A stretch of 33,644 bases of DNA, from NCBI RefSeq assembly GCF_004342685.1, contig NZ_SMBZ01000043.1, positions 1 through 33,644 of the forward strand, in the 5' to 3' direction. Of the stretch, positions 33,400 through 33,644 are shown one piece after another (position 1 is the stretch's first letter; each line of letters opens with the position of its first letter). Below the pieces are notes generated by a model, which searched no databases, was not told the origin of the DNA, and worked only from the letters and a program-made list of their open reading frames with translations. The position numbers and the translations under genes were made by a program. Source of the stretch: Sphingobacterium alimentarium. Its GTDB lineage: Bacteria; Bacteroidota; Bacteroidia; Sphingobacteriales; Sphingobacteriaceae.

Positions 33400-33644
33400 C
33401 TGCGCCCGGCATGGGCGATAACTCTAGGGTGCAAGTCCCGAACACGCCATTACAGTTGGAAGTGTTAGCCGAAGGCAAGGGTGTCCACCGTGAGGTGGAA
33501 TCTGAAGGAAGCATTAGGCAAACTCTCGGTCTGACGGACAGAAACTACATATAAGGCCTAAGCTGCTGGATGAGGTTGCAACACAAACTAAAGTCCTATA
33601 CTGTACAGAAGCATCAAGGTAAATGTAGCAGACACATGAGAGGA
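33400..33644 (+). mobile_element. Group II intron, 5' end (domain I), truncated by the window edge
   Basis: The 5' part of a bacterial group II intron starts right after the susCD terminator. The opening helix is CGCCC (33403-33407) pairing with GGGCG (33413-33417). The strongly conserved domain I segments follow: AGGGTGCAAGTCCCGAAC, GTGAGGTGGAATCTGAAGG, CGGTCTGACGGACAGAAAC and AAGTCC. These, with the domain V type seen at the left edge, fit the Bacteroidota chloroplast-like (IIB-type) introns. The first bases read CTGCG where GTGYG is usual, so the exact junction is uncertain by one or two bases. The reverse transcriptase ORF would lie beyond the window. Confidence 0.85.

Noticed and set aside
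1..33644. The two intron ends as one intron in a circular molecule
   Set aside because: The content is ordinary chromosomal housekeeping genes with no replication or partition gene. Assembly breaks at two copies of a repeated intron are the simpler reading, though this was not tested.

Overview
The window looks like a chromosomal segment from a Bacteroidota bacterium of the Sphingobacteriaceae type, most like Sphingobacterium or a close relative. This rests on a SusC/SusD pair, a TPP-controlled TonB receptor, a Bacteroidota-style SerB-SerA-type fusion protein, repeated matches to the Bacteroidota -7 promoter box TAnnTTTG, and almost no purine-rich ribosome binding sites. Genus is an inference from protein flavour only. 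Both ends lie inside group II introns in the same orientation: the left end carries an intron 3' end (domains V and VI) and the right end an intron 5' end (domain I). The window is therefore probably an assembly contig that stops in a multicopy intron.

Layout. 1-91: intron 3' end. 103-822: pdxJ (-). 929-1723: diadenylate cyclase cdaA (+). 1852-5686: a two-gene unit of a DUF1338/HglS-type 2-oxoadipate dioxygenase/decarboxylase and a large FAD/Fe-S D-2-hydroxyglutarate dehydrogenase-like protein. 5727-8333 (-): a secreted DUF4091/GH123-like protein and a DUF2911 protein. 8415-10732 (-): an extended SDR and a phosphoserine phosphatase carrying a gutted phosphoglycerate dehydrogenase region plus an ACT domain. 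10886-13485 (+): a ureohydrolase-fold protein lacking several metal ligands, then rmuC. 13567-16133 (-): ggt, a MazG-type pyrophosphohydrolase and dtd. 16188-16778 (+): an unknown one-TM protein. 16847-19303 (-): a TonB-dependent receptor behind a TPP riboswitch. 19606-22580 (+): amidohydrolase, acylphosphatase and a polysaccharide flippase. 22614-23158 (+): a frameshifted outer-membrane-type gene. 23161-24156 (-): dusB. 24231-27346 (-): trpE, a 63-residue ORF, trpG and trpC under a trp attenuator. 27422-28099 (-): trmD. 28554-33334 (+): susC and susD behind a structured leader.

How the parts work together. The most complete regulatory unit is the trp leader. It has a promoter, a 19-residue leader peptide with three consecutive Trp codons, mutually exclusive RNA helices and an intrinsic terminator just ahead of trpE, so trpE-orf63-trpG-trpC should be read through only when tRNA-Trp is uncharged. 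The TPP riboswitch predicts that the adjacent TonB receptor imports thiamine or a precursor. The HglS-like and YdiJ-like neighbours could carry 2-oxoadipate through D-2-hydroxyglutarate to 2-oxoglutarate, the end of a lysine degradation route. Several housekeeping genes (trmD, dusB, dtd, acylphosphatase, the SDR) have a -7 promoter box only 1-5 nt before the start codon, which suggests leaderless mRNAs. No tRNA, rRNA, CRISPR array, prophage or IS transposase was seen.
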